14,260 bases of DNA from Gammaproteobacteria bacterium. GTDB taxonomy: Bacteria; Pseudomonadota; Gammaproteobacteria; UBA6429; Thiohalophilaceae. Location: the NCBI GenBank assembly GCA_013152045.1, contig JAADGZ010000262.1:1-14260 (forward strand), read 5' to 3'. This document shows, one piece after another, positions 8,540 through 14,260 of the stretch (within the stretch, counting starts at the first letter, position 1; the number at the start of each line of letters is the position of its first letter). A program made the translations under genes and the position numbers. Below the pieces are notes generated by a model. It was not told the origin of the DNA. It saw only the letters and a list, made by a program, of their open reading frames with translations, and did no database searches.

Positions 8540-9226
8540 ATGATCCGCTTCAGCCACGCCTGCAAACGTTATCCTGGCGGTTACGATGCCCTCAACCAGG
8601 TGAATTTTCACATGCCCCGGGGGCAGATGGCCTTTTTGACCGGCCACTCCGGCGCAGGCAAAAGCACCCTGCTAAAACTGATTGCCCTGCTTGAACGCGC
8701 CAGTCGCGGCCAGGTATTTGTCAACGGCCAGAACCTGGCCAAAATCAAGCGCCCGCGCATTCCTTTTTTTCGCCGTAACATCGGCATTATTTTCCAGGAT
8801 CATCAGCTATTATTCGACCGCACGGTATTCGATAACGTTGCCCTGCCGCTGATCATCGCCGGTCTGCCACAGCGAGACATCAGCAAGCGGGTACGCGCCG
8901 CGCTAGACAAGGTAGGACTGCTGAGAAAAGAAAAAGTCTACCCCGTAACCCTCTCCGGGGGGGAACAGCAACGGGTAGGCATTGCCCGCGCCGTGGTCAA
9001 CAAGCCGCCGCTGTTGCTGGCCGATGAACCTACCGGCAATCTCGACCCGGAACTCTCGCGCGAGATCATGCATATTTTTGAAGACTTCAGTCAGGTCGGC
9101 GTCACCGTGCTGGTGGCCAGTCATGATCTGGATCTGATTTCTCAATTACCCTATCGTCAGCTTACCCTGAAAGGTGGACGCCTGGTGGCGGATACCGACC
9201 CTTCCACACAGGAGCAGGTTGGGTGA
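8540..9226 (+). CDS. ftsE: Cell division ATP-binding protein FtsE
   Basis: A 228-residue ABC-type ATPase that works with FtsX at the divisome, where the complex activates peptidoglycan amidases. All nucleotide-binding elements are present: Walker [10 protein letters not shown] (35-43), Q-loop region FQDH (85-88), signature LSGGEQQR (138-145), Walker B LLLADEP (158-164, catalytic Glu163), D-loop NLD, and the switch histidine in ASHD (His195). It starts eight bases after the ftsY stop. Its TGA stop (9224-9226) overlaps a GTG at 9223, the common coupling arrangement for an ftsX start (see the entry at 9223). Normal length, no anomalies inside the gene. Confidence 0.97.
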   Translation: MIRFSHACKRYPGGYDALNQVNFHMPRGQMAFLTGHSGAGKSTLLKLIALLERASRGQVFVNGQNLAKIKRPRIPFFRRNIGIIFQDHQLLFDRTVFDNVALPLIIAGLPQRDISKRVRAALDKVGLLRKEKVYPVTLSGGEQQRVGIARAVVNKPPLLLADEPTGNLDPELSREIMHIFEDFSQVGVTVLVASHDLDLISQLPYRQLTLKGGRLVADTDPSTQEQVG

Positions 9227-9322
9227 AATATCGCCACGCGCAGTCAGACTTTATTACTGCGTCACCTGCAGGTTTTTTTCTACAGCCTGGGCCAACTCAG
9301 CCGCCATCCGCTGTCCCTGTTT
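9223..9322 (+). other. ftsX: Probable 5' end of ftsX, displaced by an apparent one-base frameshift
   Basis: In the ftsX frame the sequence is open from 9227 and encodes a typical FtsX cytoplasmic lead-in (LLLRHLQVFFYSLGQLSRH) directly before the first membrane helix, yet this stretch has no ATG, GTG or TTG. A GTG at 9223-9225 overlaps the ftsE stop codon as GTGA but reads in the neighbouring frame ([10 protein letters not shown]). Removing one A from the AAA at 9226-9228 would join that GTG to the FtsX frame as M-N-I-A-T-R-S-Q-T, giving a protein of about 310 residues. The cause may be a sequencing error, a real mutation, an unusual start codon or frameshifting. Confidence 0.6.
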
Positions 9323-10156
9323 ATGACCGCCGCGGTGATCGGCATTGCCCTGGCCCTGCCCACTGGCCTGCATGTTCTGTTGCAAAACGCCCAGCAAATC
9401 AGCGGCAGTTGGGATGGCAGCGCACAAATTTCTCTGTTTCTAAAGAAGTCAGTTAGCCATCGCCAGGCTCTACGCCTGGCCCGCCAATTACGCAAACGTG
9501 ATGAAATCGCCAAGGTCAGTTACATCTCCCGAGAGCAGGCTCTGCAGGAATTTCAACAGCAATCTGGCTTTGGCGACGCACTTAAAGCTCTGACTAAAAA
9601 CCCTCTGCCCTCGGTACTCATCGTCCAGCCGGCGCTGGCGCATAGCCAGCCCGAGCAAACGGCGGTCCTGCTCGAACAATTGCGCCGGGATATCCGGGTC
9701 GATGTCGCACAGTTGGATATGCAGTGGCTGAAGCGCCTGTACGCGATTATGGACATCGTTCGCCGTGGCTTACTGGTGCTTGCCGGGCTGCTGGCGCTGA
9801 CGGTATTACTGGTAGTCGGCAACACCATTCGCCTGGCGATCCAGAACCGTCGAGATGAAATTGTGGTCATAAAACTCATCGGCGGCACGGATGCCTTTAT
9901 TCGGCGTCCTTTTCTCTACACGGGTTTCTGGTATGGTTTCTTTGGCGCCATACTAGCCTTCATCATGGTTTACACGGCCCTGCTGCTGCTCAGTGGACCA
10001 GTGGAAAAACTGGCTCTGCTCTACCACAACAGCTTCGAATTATCCCGCCTGGATCTCGATACGACACTAATATTGCTTATTTCAGGTGTTATGCTGGGTC
10101 TGGTGGGTTCCTGGCTGGCGGTAGGGCGCCACCTTCGCGAGATAGAACCTGGCTGA
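9323..10156 (+). CDS. ftsX: Cell division protein FtsX
   Basis: Membrane subunit of the FtsEX complex. From the first canonical in-frame ATG it has 277 residues. The first transmembrane helix (about 2-20, AAVIGIALALPTGLHVLL) is followed by the periplasmic loop with SAQISLFLKKSVS and SREQALQEFQ, which are typical of the FtsX extracellular domain. Three further membrane segments lie in the C-terminal half (around LLVLAGLLALTVLLVVGNTIRL, FGAILAFIMVYTALLLL and TLILLISGVMLGLVGSWLAV). The cytoplasmic NRRDEIVVIKLIGGTDAFIRRPF between the second and third is the family signature that contacts FtsE. This start leaves almost nothing before helix 1; recognisable FtsX sequence continues upstream to about 9227, so the true protein is probably longer (see 9223-9322). 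Cotranscribed with ftsE. Confidence 0.92.
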   Translation: MTAAVIGIALALPTGLHVLLQNAQQISGSWDGSAQISLFLKKSVSHRQALRLARQLRKRDEIAKVSYISREQALQEFQQQSGFGDALKALTKNPLPSVLIVQPALAHSQPEQTAVLLEQLRRDIRVDVAQLDMQWLKRLYAIMDIVRRGLLVLAGLLALTVLLVVGNTIRLAIQNRRDEIVVIKLIGGTDAFIRRPFLYTGFWYGFFGAILAFIMVYTALLLLSGPVEKLALLYHNSFELSRLDLDTTLILLISGVMLGLVGSWLAVGRHLREIEPG

Positions 10157-10204
10157 AATAGTTCGCCTATGTTTTTGGAATCACTTTAAAAATGCAGACA
10201 AAAA

Positions 10205-10234
10205 TTCAATATTCCCGCAACCTGCCGATATAAG
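10205..10234 (+). promoter_or_regulatory. Candidate promoter for the diguanylate cyclase gene
   Basis: TTCAAT (10205-10210), an 18-base spacer, and TATAAG (10229-10234, five of six to the -10 consensus) lie in the 96-base gap between ftsX and the response-regulator gene. The implied transcript would start about 10-15 bases before the first ATG, giving a very short leader without a clear Shine-Dalgarno. The -35 match is poor, so confidence is low. Confidence 0.3.
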
Positions 10235-10252
10235 TTTCTACACACTTTTACT

Positions 10253-11626
10253 ATGTACAAGAAACTCATGTCCGAACACAAAACTTGCATCCTGGTCGTC
10301 GATGGCTCCTCCGTCTCCCGTGAAATCCTTTCCCGGATCCTGCGCGAGGAACTAAACAATATCGAAATCATCAATTGTAAATCCGGCGCCGAAGCGATGA
10401 AGTTGATCGACGAAAAAAAGGTCGATCTGGTAACCACCGCGCTGCTGCTGGCCGACATGGATGGCCTCGCCCTGAGCCGCAAAATCCGCGACACCTTCCA
10501 GCATCCCTTTATCCCGGTGGTAGTGGTCTCCGGCGATGCCGACAACCGCTTGCTGCGCGAAGGTTTCGAAGCCGGGGTCACAGATTATTTTGATAAATCC
10601 AATGGTTACAAAGCCTTCGGCAAATTTATCCAGGGCTTTTTGCAGCGCAACTCCGGTCTTATGGGGAATATCCTGTTCATCGAGGACAGCCGCACCGCCG
10701 CCGCCGTGGTACTGAAAATGCTGGAGAAAAATAGCCTCCAGGTCACCCATGTGCGCTCGGCGGAAATTGCCCTCGACATGATCGAAAAATCACTGCCTCC
10801 GCAATCAGATAGTCCCGTCTTTGATCTGGTAATTACTGATTTTTACCTGGAAGGCAGCATGACCGGCGGCGATCTGCTGCACGCCGTTCGCGCCAAGTAT
10901 CATCTGTCGCAACAGGAATTGCCCGTGTTGGTACTAACCGGCAGTGACGACCCCAAAACCCAAGTGGAGATTTTTCATGCCGGCGGCAATGATTTTGTTC
11001 ACAAACCGATTGTCGAAGAAATTCTCATCGCCCGGGTGCGCGCCCTGCTGCTCATCAAGCATCAATTCGATGCATTGAAGAAACAGGCTGAAACCATGCG
11101 CTGGATCGCCGCTACCGACAGCCTCACCGGCGTCCGCAGCAAACGTTATCTGGTTGATAACGGAGAAGAATTTATCCGCGCAGCGGAAAATCAGGGGGTT
11201 TGGGCGATTATCATTGATATTGACCACTTCAAAAACGTCAACGACAATCTCGGCCACATCACCGGCGATCATGTGCTGGCCGAACTGGGGGAGTTCCTTA
11301 ACAATCATTTTCCCGATGATATAGCGGTGCGTTTTGGCGGTGAGGAATTCTGCCTGCTGGTGAAAAATTGCAGCCGAGAAATGATCATCAAACGCAGCGA
11401 AGAATTACGCCAGCAGGTTGAAAACCTGAAACCTGCGGGATTGGAAATCAGCATCAGCCTGGGTGTAGCCGGAATGGAGGACCACCCTGACGCCAATCTT
11501 ACCCAGCTCATTGCCCTGGCTGATAAAGGTTTGTATTTTTCCAAAGAAGCCGGCCGTAACCGCGTCAGTATCGATGGTCCAAACGGACCTCAAGCTTTGC
11601 CTGTATCTTCCGCTGCAGAAGCCTAA
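10253..11626 (+). CDS. REC-REC-GGDEF response regulator, diguanylate cyclase
   Basis: A 457-residue cytoplasmic protein with two receiver domains and a GGDEF domain, the PleD-like architecture that makes cyclic di-GMP. REC1 (about 11-132) is degenerate: the second N-terminal acid is Gly18 (VVDGS), and Ala63 occupies the phosphoacceptor position (VTTALLLADMDG), although Ser93 and Lys115 remain. REC2 (about 139-262) is complete: Glu144/Asp145, phosphoacceptor Asp196 (ITDFYLEG), Thr229 and Lys251. A helix (about 263-285) links to GGDEF (286-440): metal ligand Asp322 in IDIDHFKNVND, GD at 338-339, and an intact GGEEF (362-366). The inhibitory I-site RxxD is lost (F353-P-D-D356). The start may be ATG 10253 or ATG 10268; neither has a strong Shine-Dalgarno. 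No histidine kinase is nearby. It sits between ftsX and rpoH, which are usually neighbours in relatives. Confidence 0.93.
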   Translation: MYKKLMSEHKTCILVVDGSSVSREILSRILREELNNIEIINCKSGAEAMKLIDEKKVDLVTTALLLADMDGLALSRKIRDTFQHPFIPVVVVSGDADNRLLREGFEAGVTDYFDKSNGYKAFGKFIQGFLQRNSGLMGNILFIEDSRTAAAVVLKMLEKNSLQVTHVRSAEIALDMIEKSLPPQSDSPVFDLVITDFYLEGSMTGGDLLHAVRAKYHLSQQELPVLVLTGSDDPKTQVEIFHAGGNDFVHKPIVEEILIARVRALLLIKHQFDALKKQAETMRWIAATDSLTGVRSKRYLVDNGEEFIRAAENQGVWAIIIDIDHFKNVNDNLGHITGDHVLAELGEFLNNHFPDDIAVRFGGEEFCLLVKNCSREMIIKRSEELRQQVENLKPAGLEISISLGVAGMEDHPDANLTQLIALADKGLYFSKEAGRNRVSIDGPNGPQALPVSSAAEA

Positions 11627-11663
11627 TATTTCCTCTTTTCCCAGTATAACGCTTCACTAATAT

Positions 11664-11691
11664 TGAACTTTTTTGTATATTGGCACTCACA
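11664..11691 (+). promoter_or_regulatory. Candidate sigma-E/AlgU-type promoter of rpoH
   Basis: GAACTT (11665-11670; TGAACTT with the preceding base) matches the -35 element of extracytoplasmic-stress sigma factors of the RpoE/AlgU type. Sixteen bases later TCACA (11687-11691) is an imperfect match to their TCTGA/TCTAA -10 element. Sigma-E control of rpoH is established in E. coli. The -10 is imperfect, so this is a candidate only. Confidence 0.4.
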
Positions 11692-11709
11692 GGTGACGAG
11701 TGCTAATAT
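11680..11709 (+). promoter_or_regulatory. Candidate sigma-70 promoter of rpoH
   Basis: TTGGCA (11680-11685), an 18-base spacer, and TAATAT (11704-11709) form a good housekeeping promoter 35 bases upstream of the rpoH start codon. It overlaps the sigma-E-like site. The expected transcript would begin near 11716, with a leader of about 28 bases. Confidence 0.55.
11683..11703. repeat. Nested inverted repeats in the rpoH promoter spacer (possible operator)
   Basis: GCACTC (11683-11688) and GAGTGC (11698-11703) are perfect inverted repeats. Inside them TCAC (11687-11690) and GTGA (11693-11696) form a second pair. The block fills the -35/-10 spacer of the sigma-70-like promoter, a classic operator position. 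No specific regulator is identifiable. Confidence 0.4.
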
Positions 11710-11718
11710 TCAACTACC

Positions 11719-11735
11719 ATCTTCAAAAAGAGGAT
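11719..11735 (+). promoter_or_regulatory. Small hairpin enclosing the rpoH Shine-Dalgarno (possible RNA thermosensor)
   Basis: In the rpoH leader ATCTTC (11719-11724) can pair with GAGGAT (11730-11735), six base pairs including one G-U, around an AAAAA loop. The 3' arm is the ribosome-binding sequence GAGGA, placed nine bases before the ATG at 11744. The stem is weak and could melt on warming. The role is inferred. Confidence 0.35.
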
Positions 11736-11743
11736 TAACCATC

Positions 11744-12607
11744 ATGAGCAAGAATCTGGCAATGCAACTAGCGGTTCCCGTTGGTCATTCAGCTGGCAGC
11801 CTGGAAAACTATGTCCAGGCGGCACGCAGCATTCCTATTCTCAGCGCTGAAAAAGAGAAGGAACTGGCTCTGCGTTTACACGAGCAGGGCGATCTGGATG
11901 CCGCTCAGGAACTGATTATGTCCCATCTACGCTTTGTCGTGCACATCGCCAAGAGTTACAGTGGCTATGGTCTGCCGCAGGCAGATCTGGTGCAGGAAGG
12001 TAATATCGGTCTGATGAAGGCAGTCAGGCGTTTTAATCCCGAATTCGGCGTACGTCTGGTTTCCTTTGCGGTGTACTGGATTCGAGCAGAAATCCATGAG
12101 TACGTGCTACGCAACTGGCGCATCGTCAAGGTGGCGACCACCAAGGCGCAACGCAAACTGTTTTTTAACCTGCGCAGCAAGAAAAAAAGTCTGGGCTGGT
12201 TGAACCATAAAGAGGTGGGCGCGATTGCCGACGATCTGGGCGTCAGCCGCAAGGACGTACTAGAGATGGAGTCACGCATGAGTGGCGTCGATATGGGCTT
12301 CGATGAACCCGACAGCGATGATGACAACAGCCACAGCGTCGCACCGATTAGCTATTTGCAGGATATGAGTCAGGAACCGGCTTCGCAAGTTGAAGCCAGT
12401 AACTGGAAAGAACACAATCATGCGCGACTGAGCAATGCGCTGGCCTGCCTGGATGATCGCAGCCGTGACATTATCCAGCAACGCTGGCTGGCGGAAGACA
12501 AGTCCACCCTGCATCAACTGGCCAATACCTACCAGGTGTCCGCCGAGCGTATCCGGCAACTGGAAAACAACGCCATCAAAAAGCTGAAAAACGCACTGGC
12601 CGCATAA
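11744..12607 (+). CDS. rpoH: RNA polymerase heat-shock sigma factor RpoH (sigma-32)
   Basis: A 287-residue sigma factor that directs RNA polymerase to chaperone and protease genes on heat shock. Region 2 contains [32 protein letters not shown] (62-93) and [32 protein letters not shown] (97-128). The RpoH box QRKLFFNLR (136-144) follows, which separates RpoH from RpoD, RpoS and FliA. The region 4.2 helix-turn-helix is near 253-280 ([27 protein letters not shown]). I chose ATG 11744 because AAGAGGA lies nine bases upstream and MSKNLA fits RpoH N-termini; the frame is open upstream to ATG 11663 but without family-like sequence. The 5' region holds sigma-70-like and sigma-E-like promoters and an SD hairpin. 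A strong terminator follows, so it is probably a single-gene unit. Confidence 0.97.
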   Translation: MSKNLAMQLAVPVGHSAGSLENYVQAARSIPILSAEKEKELALRLHEQGDLDAAQELIMSHLRFVVHIAKSYSGYGLPQADLVQEGNIGLMKAVRRFNPEFGVRLVSFAVYWIRAEIHEYVLRNWRIVKVATTKAQRKLFFNLRSKKKSLGWLNHKEVGAIADDLGVSRKDVLEMESRMSGVDMGFDEPDSDDDNSHSVAPISYLQDMSQEPASQVEASNWKEHNHARLSNALACLDDRSRDIIQQRWLAEDKSTLHQLANTYQVSAERIRQLENNAIKKLKNALAA

Positions 12608-12613
12608 ACGCTT

Positions 12614-12638
12614 AAGGGCTCCATCAGGAGCCCTTTTT
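12614..12638 (+). terminator. Intrinsic terminator of rpoH
   Basis: AAGGGCTCC (12614-12622) pairs perfectly with GGAGCCCTT (12627-12635) around an ATCA loop, and the T run extends to 12638. It begins seven bases after the rpoH stop codon. Confidence 0.95.
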
Positions 12639-12669
12639 ATATACAGATTCAGTGCTGTCCCGTTACGCC

Positions 12670-12728
12670 CCCTCTCCCCAGCGGGGAGAGGGCGGGTTAG
12701 ATTAGCCTTCTCACCTGAGGGGAGAAGG
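12670..12728. repeat. Tandem GC-rich hairpins, probable dispersed intergenic repeat
   Basis: CCCTCTCCCC (12670-12679) pairs perfectly with GGGGAGAGGG (12683-12692). A second hairpin follows, CCTTCTC (12706-12712) with GAGAAGG (12722-12728), plus an inner CC/GG pair. The two share the CTC/GAG purine-pyrimidine theme. Such paired imperfect palindromes are typical of dispersed extragenic repeats in proteobacteria. Only one copy lies in the window, so repetition in the genome is inferred. Confidence 0.55.
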
Positions 12729-12760
12729 GATGGCTTCGATGATTGTATTTTTATGACATA

Positions 12761-12803
12761 GTCCCTGAATTTGTCCCCTTTGTGAACTTCGCGTCTTTGC
12801 GTT
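12761..12803. repeat. Short degenerate direct repeats upstream of rimO
   Basis: GTCCC recurs with a 12-base period (12761 and 12773). It is followed by three similar units, CTTTGTGAA (12778-12786), CTTCGCGT (12787-12794) and CTTTGCGTT (12795-12803). The stretch completes the repeat-rich 253-base gap between rpoH and rimO, in which I see no gene and no convincing promoter. Confidence 0.4.
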
Positions 12804-12860
12804 GAATCCAAAACCTCTGCAATAATCCACTACTCTTTCTCACAAGGTTCTTTAACTTTC

Positions 12861-14186
12861 ATGTCCACAGCCACTCAACAACATGCACCCAAAGTGGGTT
12901 TCATCAGTCTGGGCTGTCCCAAGGCGCTGGTGGACTCCGAGCAAATCCTGACCCGTCTGCGCGCGGAAGGCTACAACATCACGCCCGACTACGACGATGC
13001 CGAACTGGTGGTGGTCAATACCTGCGGCTTTATTGACAGTGCGGTGGAAGAATCACTGGACGCCATCGGTGAAGCCCTGCACGAAAACGGCAAGGTCATT
13101 GTCACCGGCTGCCTGGGTGCAAAAGCCGACACCGTACTTAAACACCATCCCCAGGTGCTGGCCGTCACCGGCCCCCATGCCCTGGGCGAGGTCATGCAGG
13201 CTATCCATGCGCATATCCCCAAACCGCATGATCCCTTTAGCGATCTGGTTCCCGCCGCCGGCATCAAACTGACGCCTGCGCATTATGCCTATCTGAAAAT
13301 ATCCGAAGGCTGCAATCACCGTTGCAGTTTCTGCATCATCCCGGCACTGCGCGGCGATCTGGTCAGCCGTCCTGCAGGCGAGGTTATGCGCGAAGCCGAA
13401 GCACTGGCACAAACTGGCGTCAAAGAACTGCTGGTCGTCTCTCAGGACACCAGCGCCTATGGCGTAGATGTTAAATACCGAACCGACTTCTGGGGCGGAC
13501 GGCCACTCAAAACCCGGCTCACCGAACTGGCGCAGGCCCTGGGTGAACTGGGGATCTGGATTCGCCTGCACTATGTCTATCCTTACCCGCATGTAGACGA
13601 GATAATTCCACTGATGGCGGAAGGAAAAATTCTGCCCTATCTGGACGTCCCCTTGCAACATGCCAGCACGCGCATACTCAAGGCGATGAAACGTCCGGCC
13701 AATATTGAAAACACCCTGCAACGCATCCAGGGCTGGCGCGAGATCTGTCCCGACATCACTCTGCGCAGCACCTTCATCACCGGCTTCCCCGGTGAAACCG
13801 AACAGGACTTTGATGAGCTGCTGCAATTCCTGCGCGAAGCCCGGCTGGATCGAGTCGGCGCCTTTACTTACTCAGCGGTTGAAGGCGCGGATGCCAACAT
13901 GCTGGCGGATCCGGTTGCCGATGAGATCAAGCAGGATCGCCTAGAGCGGCTGATGGCCCTGCAGGAACAAATCAGCGCCGAAAAACTCGCCGCCAAAGTC
14001 GGCCAGCACATGACGGTACTGGTGGATGGCTACAGCGACGAAGGATTACTGCTGGCCCGCTCCGCTGCGGATGCGCCGGAAGTCGATGGCGTGGTAATTC
14101 TCGATGGCGTGGAAGAGGCCAAGCCCGGTGAGTTTCTTAAGGTCACGATCATCGGCGCTACCGAACATGACTTGATTGCAGAGTAA
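12861..14186 (+). CDS. rimO: Ribosomal protein S12 methylthiotransferase RimO
   Basis: A 441-residue radical-SAM enzyme that adds a methylthio group to the conserved aspartate of ribosomal protein S12. The N-terminal UPF0004 domain carries the three cysteines of the auxiliary [4Fe-4S] cluster: Cys19 ([12 protein letters not shown]), Cys55 (NTCGFI) and Cys84 (TGCLGA). The radical-SAM motif is Cys151-x3-Cys155-x2-Cys158 in [37 protein letters not shown] is also conserved, and a C-terminal TRAM domain (about 375-440) completes the usual length. [12 protein letters not shown] and the RGDLVSRP context separate RimO from the tRNA enzyme MiaB. The ATG at 12861 has only a weak AAGG 13 bases upstream. 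It appears to be a single gene with the repeat-rich gap before it and a long palindrome after it. Confidence 0.97.
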   Translation: MSTATQQHAPKVGFISLGCPKALVDSEQILTRLRAEGYNITPDYDDAELVVVNTCGFIDSAVEESLDAIGEALHENGKVIVTGCLGAKADTVLKHHPQVLAVTGPHALGEVMQAIHAHIPKPHDPFSDLVPAAGIKLTPAHYAYLKISEGCNHRCSFCIIPALRGDLVSRPAGEVMREAEALAQTGVKELLVVSQDTSAYGVDVKYRTDFWGGRPLKTRLTELAQALGELGIWIRLHYVYPYPHVDEIIPLMAEGKILPYLDVPLQHASTRILKAMKRPANIENTLQRIQGWREICPDITLRSTFITGFPGETEQDFDELLQFLREARLDRVGAFTYSAVEGADANMLADPVADEIKQDRLERLMALQEQISAEKLAAKVGQHMTVLVDGYSDEGLLLARSAADAPEVDGVVILDGVEEAKPGEFLKVTIIGATEHDLIAE

Positions 14187-14194
14187 ATGATGGG

Positions 14195-14260
14195 TTTCGC
14201 TTCGCTCTACCCATCCTACAATTAAGTTATAAAGAGTAGGATGGGTAGAGCGAAGCGAAA
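14195..14260. repeat. 25-base perfect inverted repeat after rimO, cut by the window edge
   Basis: The 25 bases at 14195-14219 (TTTCGCTTCGCTC...) are the exact reverse complement of 14236-14260 (...GAGCGAAGCGAAA), with a 16-base AT-rich spacer. The left arm is preceded by GATGGG, so the repeat probably continues with CCCATC past the edge. GTAGGATGGGT-type sequences like this are familiar as dispersed extragenic repeats in proteobacteria. It could also act as a transcription stop for rimO, although no U-tract is visible here. Confidence 0.8.

Noticed and set aside
11681..11696. Sigma-54 promoter before rpoH (TGGCAC)
   Set aside because: TGGCAC is a perfect -24 half, but the -12 position reads GGTGA instead of TTGCA/T.
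11663..11743. Extended rpoH start at 11663
   Set aside because: The frame is open, but the peptide has no RpoH similarity, the region holds the promoters, and ATG 11744 has a good Shine-Dalgarno.
13053..13826. 257-codon open frame on the minus strand inside rimO
   Set aside because: It is antisense to a full-length RimO with all its motifs, its translation resembles no known family, and it has no independent support.

Overview
The window looks like chromosomal DNA from a gammaproteobacterium of moderate GC. Most of it is a housekeeping block whose order (ferredoxin, coaD, rsmD, paired M16 peptidases, ftsY, ftsE, ftsX, rpoH) matches, as I recall it, the arrangement in Pseudomonas and relatives. 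The proteins themselves are clearly gammaproteobacterial in type: an Allochromatium/YfhL-type ferredoxin, an RpoH with an intact RpoH box, and RimO. I cannot name the genus.

Left part (1-3005): the start of a gamma-glutamyltransferase gene runs off the left edge on the minus strand. Diverging from it are a TMEM175-family channel-like membrane protein with a TTG start, then a Tat-exported PhoD-type phosphatase/phosphodiesterase. These two plus-strand genes look like accessory insertions beside the conserved block.

Middle part (3115-7371, minus strand): five genes in one direction form a probable operon, transcribed M16 peptidase (catalytic), M16 homologue (catalytic motif lost), rsmD, coaD, ferredoxin. 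It ends at a strong intrinsic terminator at 3115-3141. Spacings are short, and the second peptidase gene overlaps rsmD.

Right part (7500-14186, plus strand): ftsY, ftsE and ftsX are closely packed. They link SRP-dependent membrane targeting with the FtsEX divisome transporter. ftsX has no canonical start codon in frame with all of its conserved N-terminus; a one-base discrepancy just after the ftsE stop would explain this. Next comes a REC-REC-GGDEF diguanylate cyclase, then rpoH (heat-shock sigma factor) with its own promoter region and terminator, a repeat-rich gap, and rimO (ribosomal protein S12 methylthiotransferase). The window ends in a 25-base inverted repeat that probably continues past the edge.

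I do not see an obviously new multi-gene system. The points most worth a second look are the apparent ftsX frameshift, the rpoH leader (sigma-E-like and sigma-70-like promoters, nested palindromes, and a small hairpin enclosing the Shine-Dalgarno), and the response regulator whose pseudo-receiver and active receiver are in the reverse of the PleD order. No gene-free stretch exceeds about 255 bases. No rRNA, tRNA, CRISPR array or transposase gene was seen.
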